23,087 nt of DNA from an uncultured Eubacteriales bacterium (GTDB lineage: Bacteria; Bacillota; Clostridia; Lachnospirales; Lachnospiraceae). Shown here one piece after another: positions 1 through 6,769 of the stretch. How positions within the stretch are numbered: the stretch's first letter is position 1; each line of letters begins with the position of its first letter. The position numbers and the translations under genes are program-made. A model generated the notes under the pieces. It was not told the DNA's origin and made no database searches. It saw only the letters and a list, made by a program, of their open reading frames with translations. The stretch lies in NCBI GenBank assembly GCA_900549105.1, contig URND01000036.1:1-23087 (forward strand). Reading direction: 5' to 3'.

Positions 1-2
1 CA

Positions 3-152
3 GCCTGTGTTGTCCTGGGCATCAGCGGTGAGATAGCCGCCGGACAGTGCCGGGGGACAGGCAGTTTCCAGACTGCTTTTCAGGATGCCCTCTTTTGTAT
101 GACGGATGAGGACATCCGCAGGAGGATTCGTATAGACTTTTGCGGTCAATAG
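3..152 (+). CDS. thiM: Hydroxyethylthiazole kinase ThiM, C-terminal end (partial)
   Basis: The frame is open from the window edge to a TAG at 150-152 and encodes the last 49 residues of a protein. It reads V-L-G-I-S-G-E-I-A-A, then a G-T-G-S-F-Q motif and D-A-L. This matches the C-terminal helix region of ThiM, where G-(I/L)-(S/A)-G-E-I-A and G-x-G-S-F-x-x-x-x-x-D-A are typical. ThiM phosphorylates 4-methyl-5-(2-hydroxyethyl)thiazole in thiamine salvage, in the cytoplasm. The MATE gene starts 18 bp downstream, so the two could share a transcript. The short length limits certainty. Confidence 0.62.
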   Translation, partial: ACVVLGISGEIAAGQCRGTGSFQTAFQDALFCMTDEDIRRRIRIDFCGQ

Positions 153-170
153 CGCGGGGAGGAATAGATT

Positions 171-1517
171 ATGGACAGGGAGCAGAAGTTTAAATATATG
201 ACTGAGGAGCCGATACCGCGCCTTGTGTGTTCTCTGGCTGTGCCGACGATCATCAGTATGCTGATAACGTCCTTTTATAATATGGTAGATACCTTTTTCG
301 TGGGGCGGATCAACACATCGGCAACGGCGGCAGTGGGCGTTGTTTTTTCATTGATGGCTATTATCCAGGCAATCGGATTTTTCTTTGGCCATGGTTCGGG
401 AAACTATATATCCCGCCAGCTTGGGGCGCAGAATACGGAGGAGGCGTCGGAAATGGCCTCCATCGGTTTTTTTTCAGCATTGATTGCCGGAGCGGTTCTG
501 GCGGTTCTGGGTTTGATTTTTATTGAGCCTCTGGCAATGCTTTTGGGCTCCACAGAAACAATTTTGCCCTATGCGGTTGATTATCTCAAGTATATATTAA
601 TCGGAGCGCCTTATATGACGGCTTCCCTTGTTTTAAATAATCAGCTTCGTTTTCAGGGCAATGCCATGTACGGCATGGTTGGAATTGTGGTGGGAGCGGT
701 GGTGAATATTGTCCTTGACCCGGTGCTCATATTTATGTGCGGTATGGGCATCAGCGGCGCGGCTTTGGCGACCATTATCAGCCAGTTTATCAGTTTTGTT
801 ATATTGCTGTGGGTGAGCCAGAGAGGCCCCGGAATTCATATAAGCTTGCAAAAAGTTCGTTTCAGCGCCGATTTCTTAAAGGAGATTGTGAGAGGCGGTT
901 TTCCGTCGCTTTGCAGGCAGGGACTTGGCAGCGTGGCGACGATTGCTTTGAATATGGCGGCCGGAGTTTATGGTGATGCGGCGATTGCGGGTATGAGTAT
1001 TGTCTCGAGAATTACTATGTTCGCCTATTCGGCTTTAATCGGTTTTGGGCAGGGATTTCAGCCAGTCTGTGGTTTTAATTATGGAGCAAAGCTTTATGAC
1101 CGTGTGCGGGAAGCTTTTTATTTCTGTCTGAAAACAGCCGCCGGGTTTTTGATTCTGCTTTCGGTTGCCGGATATATTGGAGCGCCTCAGCTTGTCGAAC
1201 TTTTTCGAAAGGGCGACCCGGAGGTGACGGCCGTTGGTATTGCGGCGCTTCGTTTTTCCTGTATCAGTTTTTCGCTGAGCGGTGGAATTGTTATGAGCAA
1301 TATGTTTCTTCAGTCGATTGGGATGGCCGTGAGGGCTTCTGTTGTGGCGGCGGCAAGACAGGGATTATTTTTCCTGCCTTTGATTTTTATACTTCCTTCG
1401 ATTATGGGGCTTAAGGGCGTGGAAATGTGCCAGATGGTGAGCGATATTCTGACCTTTTTACTGGCAATGCCTTTGTCTGTTTCTGTTTTGAGAAAAATGG
1501 GGACAGAATCTGACTGA
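171..1517 (+). CDS. MATE family multidrug/toxin exporter
   Basis: A 448-residue integral membrane protein with about 12 hydrophobic segments arranged as two related halves. The N-terminus (E-P-I-P-R-L-V-x-S-L-A-V-P-T-I-I-S-M, then Y-N-M-V-D-T-F-F-V-G) is the hallmark start of a bacterial MATE domain. The second half begins near residue 235 with L-K-E-I-V-R-G-G-F-P-S-L-C-R-Q. Residues G-F-G-Q-G-F-Q-P-V-C-G-F-N-Y-G-A near 290 match the second MATE signature. MATE proteins export cationic drugs or metabolites in exchange for Na+ or H+; the substrate cannot be read here. GGGGAGG upstream of the ATG fits the start. The AGCS symporter follows after 52 bp. Confidence 0.93.
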   Translation: MDREQKFKYMTEEPIPRLVCSLAVPTIISMLITSFYNMVDTFFVGRINTSATAAVGVVFSLMAIIQAIGFFFGHGSGNYISRQLGAQNTEEASEMASIGFFSALIAGAVLAVLGLIFIEPLAMLLGSTETILPYAVDYLKYILIGAPYMTASLVLNNQLRFQGNAMYGMVGIVVGAVVNIVLDPVLIFMCGMGISGAALATIISQFISFVILLWVSQRGPGIHISLQKVRFSADFLKEIVRGGFPSLCRQGLGSVATIALNMAAGVYGDAAIAGMSIVSRITMFAYSALIGFGQGFQPVCGFNYGAKLYDRVREAFYFCLKTAAGFLILLSVAGYIGAPQLVELFRKGDPEVTAVGIAALRFSCISFSLSGGIVMSNMFLQSIGMAVRASVVAAARQGLFFLPLIFILPSIMGLKGVEMCQMVSDILTFLLAMPLSVSVLRKMGTESD

Positions 1518-1569
1518 AAAGAAAAAAGGGAGCATATATATAAGTAAAATCTGAAGCCGGAGGCGGCGG

Positions 1570-2904
1570 ATGGAGTTTATTGAAAATGGAATAAGAACGC
1601 TGAATGACTTTTTGTGGGGCTGGCCGCTCATTGGCCTCCTTTTTGGGACGCATCTGTTTTTAACAGTGCGTACAAAAGTGATTCAGCGTTTTGTGTTTCG
1701 GGGAATCCGATGGTCGTTAAAGAGTGAGGAGGGCTGTGAGGGAGAGGTCAGCCCTTTCGGCGCGTTGACGACAGCGCTGGCTTCCACCTTTGGCACAGGT
1801 AATATTATCGGTGTGGGGACGGCGATTGCCCTGGGCGGGCCGGGAGCTGTGTTTTGGTGCTGGCTGACGGGAATCTTTGGAATGGCGACAACCTATGGCG
1901 AGGCTTTGCTGGCAGTCAAGTTCAGAACCCGGACAGAGGATGGAAGGATGCAGGGCGGAGCGATGTATGTTTTGGACCGGGGACTCCACATGCGCTGGCT
2001 GGCCCTTTTGTTTGCCCTTTTTGGAGCTATGGCATCCTTTGGTATTGGCTGCGCTGTTCAGGTCAACGCCATTGCGGCGGTTTGCAAAGAGAGTCTGAAT
2101 ATTTCTCCGGGAGTCGTAGGACTTGTGTCTGCGGTACTGGCCGGACTTGTGATTTTCGGCGGGATTCAGTCCATTGCCGGAGTATGCCAGCGGCTGGTGC
2201 CTTTTATGAGTTTGTTTTATATCGGGGGCTGTGGTGCAATTCTTATTGCCAATTGGGATTTTATAATTCCTGCGTTGCAGACGATTGTAACAATGGCGTT
2301 TTCTCCGGGGGCAGCCGCCGGAGGACTTGCGGGCGGAGGTATTCAGATGGCTATGCGCTATGGTATTGCCCGGGGACTGTTTTCCAATGAAGCCGGGATG
2401 GGTTCTGCGCCGATTGCGGCGGCGGCCGCAAAGACGAGCAGTCCGGTGCGGCAGGCATTGATTTCATCCACGGCAACCTTTTGGGATACGGTGGTTGTCT
2501 GTGCCATTACCGGCCTTGTGCTGGTGAGCAGTATTATGAAAAATCCGGCCATTGATATGGCGATGGCCGGGGACGGCGGCCTGCTTACGACACTGGCCTT
2601 TGCCCAGATTCCCATTGTCGGGCCGGGAATCCTTGTCGTGGGCATTATTACCTTTGCCTTTTCTACGATTCTTGGGTGGGCCTATTATGGAGAGCGGTGT
2701 GTCGAATATCTGGCGGGACGGCGCGGACTGATTTTTTATCGCCTGCTTTATATTTTGACGGCGGCGGCAGCCCCTGTCATTCAATTGGGAGTTGTGTGGA
2801 TGACTGCCGATGTTTTAAATGGGCTGATGGTTTTGCCGAATCTGATTTCATTGCTGTGCCTGTCGGATGTTGTTGCCGGTGAAACGCAAAAATATTTAAA
2901 TTAA
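1570..2904 (+). CDS. AGCS family sodium:alanine/glycine symporter (AlsT-like)
   Basis: This 444-residue protein has about 10-11 membrane segments. The motif T-A-L-A-S-T-F-G-T-G-N-I-I-G-V-G near residue 70 and the G-A-V-F-W-C-W-L-T-G-I-F-G-M block are characteristic of the AGCS family (AlsT, DagA). So is R-G-L-F-S-N-E-A-G-M-G-S-A-P-I-A-A-A-A near 265-285. These proteins import alanine or glycine with Na+ across the cytoplasmic membrane. Length is typical of the family. GGAGG at 1559-1563, six bases before the ATG, supports the start. It probably shares a transcript with the MATE gene. No clear hairpin terminator is visible between its stop and the next promoter. Confidence 0.93.
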   Translation: MEFIENGIRTLNDFLWGWPLIGLLFGTHLFLTVRTKVIQRFVFRGIRWSLKSEEGCEGEVSPFGALTTALASTFGTGNIIGVGTAIALGGPGAVFWCWLTGIFGMATTYGEALLAVKFRTRTEDGRMQGGAMYVLDRGLHMRWLALLFALFGAMASFGIGCAVQVNAIAAVCKESLNISPGVVGLVSAVLAGLVIFGGIQSIAGVCQRLVPFMSLFYIGGCGAILIANWDFIIPALQTIVTMAFSPGAAAGGLAGGGIQMAMRYGIARGLFSNEAGMGSAPIAAAAAKTSSPVRQALISSTATFWDTVVVCAITGLVLVSSIMKNPAIDMAMAGDGGLLTTLAFAQIPIVGPGILVVGIITFAFSTILGWAYYGERCVEYLAGRRGLIFYRLLYILTAAAAPVIQLGVVWMTADVLNGLMVLPNLISLLCLSDVVAGETQKYLN

Positions 2905-2911
2905 AAAACTA

Positions 2912-2942
2912 TTGACTCTCACGGTGCGTCATAGGATAGGAT
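2912..2942 (+). promoter_or_regulatory. MerR-type promoter of the TipA-like regulator
   Basis: A -35 TTGACT (2912-2917) and a -10 TAGGAT (2937-2942) are separated by 19 bp, the over-long spacer used by MerR-family activators. The spacer contains imperfect dyads (TGAC at 2913-2916 with GTCA at 2928-2931; ACGGTGCGT at 2921-2929). The promoter fires into the merR/tipA gene itself, suggesting autoactivation. The leader also contains a 7-bp inverted repeat (2949-2955 with 2965-2971). Confidence 0.75.
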
Positions 2943-2996
2943 AAAGCTCGAAAGGACAAAGAAACCTTTCGGAATTCAGGGATGGGAGGATGAAGG

Positions 2997-3845
2997 ATGA
3001 GAACGGTAAAAGAAGTATCTGAATTAACGGGAATCAGCGTGCGCACGCTTCACTATTATGATGAGATTGGTTTGTTTGAGCCGACGATTGTGAGTGAAGC
3101 GGGATACCGGCTTTATGACGATAAAGCATTGGAAAGGTTACAGCAGATATTATTTTTTCGGGAATTTGACATGCCGTTAAAGGAAATCAAAAGCATCATG
3201 GAGGATCCCAACCTGGATAAAAATCAGCTTCTTTGCAGCCAGAAACAGGTATTGATTTTGAAAAAAGAACGGCTGGAGCGGCTGATAGCCAGTATTGACG
3301 ATATTTTGAAGGGAGAGAACAGGATGGATTTTGAGATTTTCAGTAAAACAGATGTGGAACAGTTATATGAGGCCCTTGTTGATCATATGTCGGAGGAAAA
3401 TAAAGCGGTTTTCATTGAAAAGTATGGAAGTATGGAGCAGTATAAGAAACATTTCATGGAAAGCGCTTCCGGCGAAAAGGCCCAGAAAAACTATGCAAAG
3501 CTGGTGGAATGGTACGGGGATAAGGACAGCGTTTTAGCAGCAGGGACGAACCCTGCGAATTCGCAGATTATGGATGCCTGGTCCAAACGTTCCGATGCCG
3601 CTTTTCGGAAGTTGGCGGCTGTGCGTGGAGCGGATGTTCAGAGCTTTGAGGTCAAAGAAATTGTCGGAGAATTGGATTTTGTATTCAAGCAGTTGTATCA
3701 AATGAAAGATGTTTCGAAGATGATGCTGGAAATGGTCGGATTGTATAAAAATGACGTGGACTTTCAGAAAAAGAATGATGCAATTTATGGAGAAGGTTCA
3801 ACAAAGTTTATGGGCGAAGCTTTAGAGGCGTTTTATGATATGTAA
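2997..3845 (+). CDS. MerR-family regulator with TipAS ligand-binding domain
   Basis: A 282-residue two-domain protein. Residues 1-70 are a MerR winged helix (T-V-K-E-V-S-E-L-T-G-I-S-V-R-T-L-H-Y-Y-D start, then G-Y-R-L-Y-D). Residues 75-105 form the dimerisation helix. Residues 110-282 match the TipAS antibiotic-recognition fold (Y-G-S-M-E-Q-Y-K-K, W-Y-G-D-K near 165-175, F-M-G-E-A-L-E-A-F-Y at the end). TipAL proteins activate their own promoter on binding thiopeptide-type compounds. GGGAGG (2984-2989) lies 7 bases before the ATG. A second good site precedes Met110, so a short ligand-binding form may be made too. No efflux or resistance gene is on the same transcript: a terminator follows 60 bp after the stop. 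Confidence 0.92.
   Translation: MRTVKEVSELTGISVRTLHYYDEIGLFEPTIVSEAGYRLYDDKALERLQQILFFREFDMPLKEIKSIMEDPNLDKNQLLCSQKQVLILKKERLERLIASIDDILKGENRMDFEIFSKTDVEQLYEALVDHMSEENKAVFIEKYGSMEQYKKHFMESASGEKAQKNYAKLVEWYGDKDSVLAAGTNPANSQIMDAWSKRSDAAFRKLAAVRGADVQSFEVKEIVGELDFVFKQLYQMKDVSKMMLEMVGLYKNDVDFQKKNDAIYGEGSTKFMGEALEAFYDM
3311..3326 (+). promoter_or_regulatory. Internal ribosome binding site and start for a TipAS-like short form
   Basis: GGGAGAG (3311-3317) stands 7 bases before an in-frame ATG (3324-3326) at codon 110 of the MerR/TipA gene. This is the junction between the DNA-binding and ligand-binding halves. In Streptomyces, TipAS is known to be made from an internal in-frame start of tipAL at the equivalent position. 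Function here is inferred. Confidence 0.6.
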
Positions 3846-3880
3846 TCATGTCAAATGTTGGATATTCTTTTGAATGATGT

Positions 3881-3961
3881 AAACGAATAAAAGGCAGGTA
3901 AAAAGAGAAAAACTCTTCTTTTCAGAAACCGTTTCAAGGTTTACGAAAAGAAGAGTTTTTT
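3881..3961 (+). repeat. Direct repeat, left copy (about 81 bp)
   Basis: Bases 3900-3961 are identical to 5100-5161. The preceding 19 bases (from AAACGAATAAAA) also match, with one indel and two or so mismatches. The repeat contains the complete terminator. It brackets the gene at 4040-5080 together with the right copy. Confidence 0.95.
3908..3961 (+). terminator. Bidirectional intrinsic terminator, copy 1 (after tipA-like gene)
   Basis: A 16-bp perfect stem (3908-3923 with 3945-3960) encloses a second 5-bp stem (AAACC 3926-3930, GGTTT 3938-3942) with loop GTTTCAA. A run of T follows on the plus strand and a run of A precedes it, so it can end transcription both ways. It is identical base for base to the copy 1,200 bp downstream. 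Confidence 0.85.
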
Positions 3962-3975
3962 AGTGACATTTTAAC

Positions 3976-4004
3976 TTTACGGGAGCTTTCTTGTGTGCTA
4001 TAAT
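3976..4004 (+). promoter_or_regulatory. Sigma-A promoter of the GHKL/STAS-like gene
   Basis: A -35 TTTACG (3976-3981), a 17-bp spacer and a perfect TATAAT (3999-4004) preceded by TGC make a strong extended -10 promoter. The start point should fall near 4011, giving a leader of about 30 bases. It lies just inside the left repeat, so the gene carries its own promoter. Confidence 0.8.
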
Positions 4005-4039
4005 TAAAAAATACGAAAATATAGTTAAAAAAGTGGGCG

Positions 4040-5080
4040 ATGCAGATGAGTTTTACTTCTGAAAAAAGAGAACGGATAAAAAGATATATATTGGAAAAAA
4101 TTGACGAAGGCCAAACGGATATGGCAAAAAGGGCTGCAGAAGCTTTTAATGTCTCGCTTAATACGATTTATAGATATATCAGGGAGTTGGAGAAAGCAGA
4201 AATAATTCGTAAAGATGGAAGAACCTATAATTTTGTAGAAAATATAGAGGTTTTTACTTTAACAAGGTCAAACGGCCAGTTATCGGAAGAGGATGTCATT
4301 TATGAGAAGTATGTGAAAAAATATATTGAAAAATTACCGGATAATGTGAAACAAATATGGCAATATTCTTTTATGGAAATGATGAATAATGCCATTGACC
4401 ATTCGCAGGCAGAGCGGGTATTTATATTAATTGCTCAAAATTATATGAACACAATTATTGTAATTAATGATGAGGGCGTTGGAATATTCAAAAAAATAAA
4501 GGAGTATTATAATTATGATTCTTTGGAGGATGCTATTAGCGAACTTTTTAAAGGAAAGCTGACAACAGATACCAAAAATCATTCAGGAGAAGGAATATTT
4601 TTTACTTCTCGGATATTAGATAATTTTATTGCCTTATCTGATGGCAAAATATTTTCTCATGATAAATATGATGATATATCTCAGGACATAAGGGAAATAG
4701 ATACTTTAAAAACGTGGAGTGGTGAAAGTGGTACTGTGATATTTATGCAATTGTCTAATTATAGCAAAAAAAATTTAAGGGAGGTGTTTGATATGTTTGC
4801 AGATATAGATGGTGGCTTTATAAAAACACGCATACCAATAAAAAATATATATGAAACATACCCTGTATCTAGGTCTCAGGCAAAACGGTTGTGCAATCGT
4901 TTTGATAAATTTCGGGAAATAGAATTGGATTTTTCAGGAATTGAAGAAATTGGCCAGGGATTTGCACATGAATTATTTGTTGTTTTCAGCAGAGAACATC
5001 CAGATGTAAAATTGATTCCAATAAATATATCAATGGAAGTTGAAAAAATGATTAATCATGTAAAACAAACGATTAATTGA
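4040..5080 (+). CDS. Winged-HTH / GHKL ATPase / STAS-like (DUF4325) protein
   Basis: A 346-residue soluble protein with three parts. Residues 5-65 are a winged HTH (V-S-L-N-T-I-Y-R-Y-I-R-E-L recognition helix). Residues 85-240 are a GHKL-type ATPase with N-box E113-x3-N117-x3-H121, G1 box D144-E-G146-V-G148, G2 box H181-S-G183-E-G185 and a late S-G-T-V near 230. Residues 270-346 match the STAS-like DUF4325 domain (L-D-F-S-G-I-E-E-I-G-Q-G-F-A). The arrangement resembles an anti-sigma kinase and its STAS antagonist joined in one chain with a DNA-binding head. The target is unknown. The start is preceded only by a weak GTGGG; ATG 4046 is an alternative. The gene is visibly more AT-rich than its neighbours and sits between duplicated terminators, suggesting acquisition. 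Confidence 0.8.
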   Translation: MQMSFTSEKRERIKRYILEKIDEGQTDMAKRAAEAFNVSLNTIYRYIRELEKAEIIRKDGRTYNFVENIEVFTLTRSNGQLSEEDVIYEKYVKKYIEKLPDNVKQIWQYSFMEMMNNAIDHSQAERVFILIAQNYMNTIIVINDEGVGIFKKIKEYYNYDSLEDAISELFKGKLTTDTKNHSGEGIFFTSRILDNFIALSDGKIFSHDKYDDISQDIREIDTLKTWSGESGTVIFMQLSNYSKKNLREVFDMFADIDGGFIKTRIPIKNIYETYPVSRSQAKRLCNRFDKFREIELDFSGIEEIGQGFAHELFVVFSREHPDVKLIPINISMEVEKMINHVKQTIN

Positions 5081-5081
5081 G

Positions 5082-5161
5082 AAACGAATAAAAAGCGGGA
5101 AAAAGAGAAAAACTCTTCTTTTCAGAAACCGTTTCAAGGTTTACGAAAAGAAGAGTTTTTT
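5082..5161 (+). repeat. Direct repeat, right copy (about 80 bp)
   Basis: Second copy of the terminator-containing repeat, with 62 identical bases (5100-5161) to 3900-3961 and a near-identical 18-base lead-in. Recombination between copies would remove exactly 1,200 bp containing one gene and restore a single terminator between the two host genes. Confidence 0.95.
5108..5161. terminator. Bidirectional intrinsic terminator, copy 2 (between convergent genes)
   Basis: Same 16-bp stem plus inner 5-bp stem as copy 1. It lies 27 bases after the stop of the rightward GHKL/STAS-like gene and 5 bases beyond the stop of the leftward dehydrogenase, and can serve both. Confidence 0.88.
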
Positions 5162-5166
5162 TAAAA

Positions 5167-6117
5167 TCAGCTCACCACATTAATCGGTGTGCCGTTCAGA
5201 TAGTTTTTGATATCATCGGCAAGGATGGAAACGAGGCGCTGACGGGTTTCAAGGCCCCTCCAGCCCATATGCGGTGTGAGGATGACATTTTCCATCTGAT
5301 AGAGCGGGTTATCCTCAGCCGGCGGTTCGACTTCCTGAACATCCAGTCCGGCTCCGGCGATGCGTCCCTCTTTCAGAGCCTCAATCAAAGCGGCTTCATC
5401 GATGAGAGGGCCGCGGGCGGTGTTGATGATAAATGCCGTTGGTTTCATTAAAGCCAGGGTATCTTTATTGATGATATGGCGGGTCTGCGGCATGAGCGGA
5501 CAGTGAAGGGATACATAATCACTCTGGGAGAGTACTTCTTCCAGTGAAGTGAAATGGATGCCCGGTTCATCTCCGGCAGCGTTGACATCATAGGCCAAAA
5601 TCTTCATTCCAAGAGCCTGGGCGACTTTGATAACTTCCCGGCCGATATGTCCGGCGCCGACAACGCCCAGTGTTTTATCGTTGATTTCTACATGGTCAAC
5701 CTGCATGCATTTCGTAAAATTATCATGATTATTTTCCGTCAGCATGGCAATCTGTCTGCGCATGGAAGAGCTGAGATTCATAATCATCATAATGGCCGTG
5801 TGGGCTACCCGCTCCGTGCTGTAGGACGGCACGTTGCATACGGTAATCCCTTTTTCTCTGGCTGCGTCCAAATCCAGATTATTGTATCCGGTGCCGGCTT
5901 CGCAGATTAATTTTACAGAATCCGGAAACTGGCGGATAATATCGCCGGAAACAGGCATTTCTTTAGTGACAACAATGTCAAATCCCTGAATACGTTCAAG
6001 AATTTCTGACGGTTCAGTTGTTTCATAAACTTTAACCTCATCAGACAAAATAGAGTAGTCCAGCCGATGGTCATAATTCATACGTTCCCCATTTAATACA
6101 ACTGTTTTTGCATTCAT
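5167..6117 (-). CDS. D-isomer-specific 2-hydroxyacid dehydrogenase
   Basis: This 316-residue cytoplasmic enzyme is predicted to reduce a 2-oxoacid with NAD(P)H. The Rossmann motif G154-x-G156-x2-G159 is followed by an acidic residue (D177 in L-A-Y-D) typical of NADH preference. The catalytic triad is visible: R235 (N-T-A-R-G-P), E264 (V-E-P-P) and H283 (T-P-H-M-G-W). Length matches the family. The substrate is not determinable; glycerate/hydroxypyruvate-type and lactate-type relatives are possible. GGGGG eight bases before the ATG supports the start. It is monocistronic, running from its own promoter (6154-6182) to the shared terminator. Confidence 0.93.
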   Translation of the reverse strand: MNAKTVVLNGERMNYDHRLDYSILSDEVKVYETTEPSEILERIQGFDIVVTKEMPVSGDIIRQFPDSVKLICEAGTGYNNLDLDAAREKGITVCNVPSYSTERVAHTAIMMIMNLSSSMRRQIAMLTENNHDNFTKCMQVDHVEINDKTLGVVGAGHIGREVIKVAQALGMKILAYDVNAAGDEPGIHFTSLEEVLSQSDYVSLHCPLMPQTRHIINKDTLALMKPTAFIINTARGPLIDEAALIEALKEGRIAGAGLDVQEVEPPAEDNPLYQMENVILTPHMGWRGLETRQRLVSILADDIKNYLNGTPINVVS

Positions 6118-6153
6118 TTGAAAAACCCCCTTTATATAGTGTTCTTTGTTTTC

Positions 6154-6182
6154 AGTATACAGGATTCCGGCGGTATAGACAA
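6154..6182 (-). promoter_or_regulatory. Promoter of the dehydrogenase gene
   Basis: On the minus strand, TTGTCT (-35, 6177-6182), a 17-bp spacer and TATACT (-10, 6154-6159) point leftward into the dehydrogenase gene, about 37 bases upstream of its ATG. Confidence 0.75.
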
Positions 6183-6208
6183 GCGAAAACGGCAGATTAA
6201 AATGGGGG

Positions 6209-6236
6209 TTGACAATAAGTGAAATGGGTGTAAAAT
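6209..6236 (+). promoter_or_regulatory. Promoter of the marR-ABC exporter operon
   Basis: A consensus TTGACA (-35, 6209-6214) is followed after 16 bp by TAAAAT (-10, 6231-6236). Predicted initiation near 6243 places the palindromic operators directly in the initially transcribed region. Confidence 0.8.
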
Positions 6237-6250
6237 AAATCCTTGTAAAT

Positions 6251-6283
6251 AGTTAACAATGTTAAATAATAACCATGTTAACT
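6251..6283 (+). promoter_or_regulatory. Palindromic MarR-type operator region
   Basis: Two adjacent palindromes, TTAACAATGTTAA (6253-6265) and TAACCATGTTA (6270-6280), are centred 16 bp apart. Together they sit in a larger dyad with AGTTAAC (6251-6257) mirrored by GTTAACT (6277-6283). They overlap the start of transcription and abut the marR ribosome binding site, as expected for autorepression by the MarR protein encoded next. Confidence 0.75.
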
Positions 6284-6298
6284 AAGAGAGGTGAAAAG

Positions 6299-6769
6299 AT
6301 GGAAAACAGGGAAATGCAGGAAGAAATGTTCAGAGCCATGTTCCGGCTGAAACAGTTGAATATGGGCGGTATGCTGAAGGAAATCTCGGTTGGTGAGTAT
6401 AAAATACTGGAGATGTGTTCCGGCTGCCCCCAGTGCGGCGCCCGGGAAAACGGTATCTATGTTTCCAGAATGGCAGCCCAAATGAAGGTTTCTTCGCCGG
6501 CCGTCAGCCGACTGCTGAAAAGTATGGAGAGCAAATCCTATATTGTGCGGCATGCGGATGAAAAAGACCGGAGGAATACCCGTGTCTTTATTACAGAAGC
6601 AGGACTGGAAAAGCGGAATGAGTGCCGGGGAGTTCTTTGGAATTATACGAACCGGGTTATTGAGCGTATGGGCATGGGAAATATGCTGCAGCTTCTGAAT
6701 CTTTTTAACCAGATGGTAGATGTTATGGAAGATGAACTGAAAAAGACAGAGGAAGGAGACCGGATATGA
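6299..6769 (+). CDS. MarR-family transcriptional regulator
   Basis: A 156-residue regulator with a winged helix at about residues 50-100 (V-S-R-M-A-A-Q-M-K-V-S-S-P-A-V-S-R-L-L, then D-E-K-D-R-R-N-T-R-V wing). The first ATG of the frame, at 6275, lies inside the operator. GAGAGGTG (6286-6293) positions ribosomes on ATG 6299, which was chosen. A cluster C40-x2-C43-x2-C46 just before the winged helix, plus C109, is not usual for MarR and may bind metal or sense redox state. The stop overlaps the next start by four bases (ATGA), so it is translationally coupled to the exporter genes. It likely represses the whole operon from the palindromes at 6251-6283. Confidence 0.92.
   Translation: MENREMQEEMFRAMFRLKQLNMGGMLKEISVGEYKILEMCSGCPQCGARENGIYVSRMAAQMKVSSPAVSRLLKSMESKSYIVRHADEKDRRNTRVFITEAGLEKRNECRGVLWNYTNRVIERMGMGNMLQLLNLFNQMVDVMEDELKKTEEGDRI

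Noticed and set aside
1854..2390. A 178-codon plus-strand frame inside the AGCS symporter gene
   Set aside because: Out-of-frame overlap with a complete transporter; rich in Cys, Trp and Arg as expected for a frame-shifted reading.
3881..5161. Insertion sequence or integron cassette
   Set aside because: The repeats are direct rather than inverted, and no transposase, integrase or attC-like site is present; only a repeat-bracketed module can be claimed.
6275..6298. Earlier ATG for the MarR gene
   Set aside because: It lies within the operator palindrome and has no binding site, whereas GAGAGGTG is well placed for ATG 6299.
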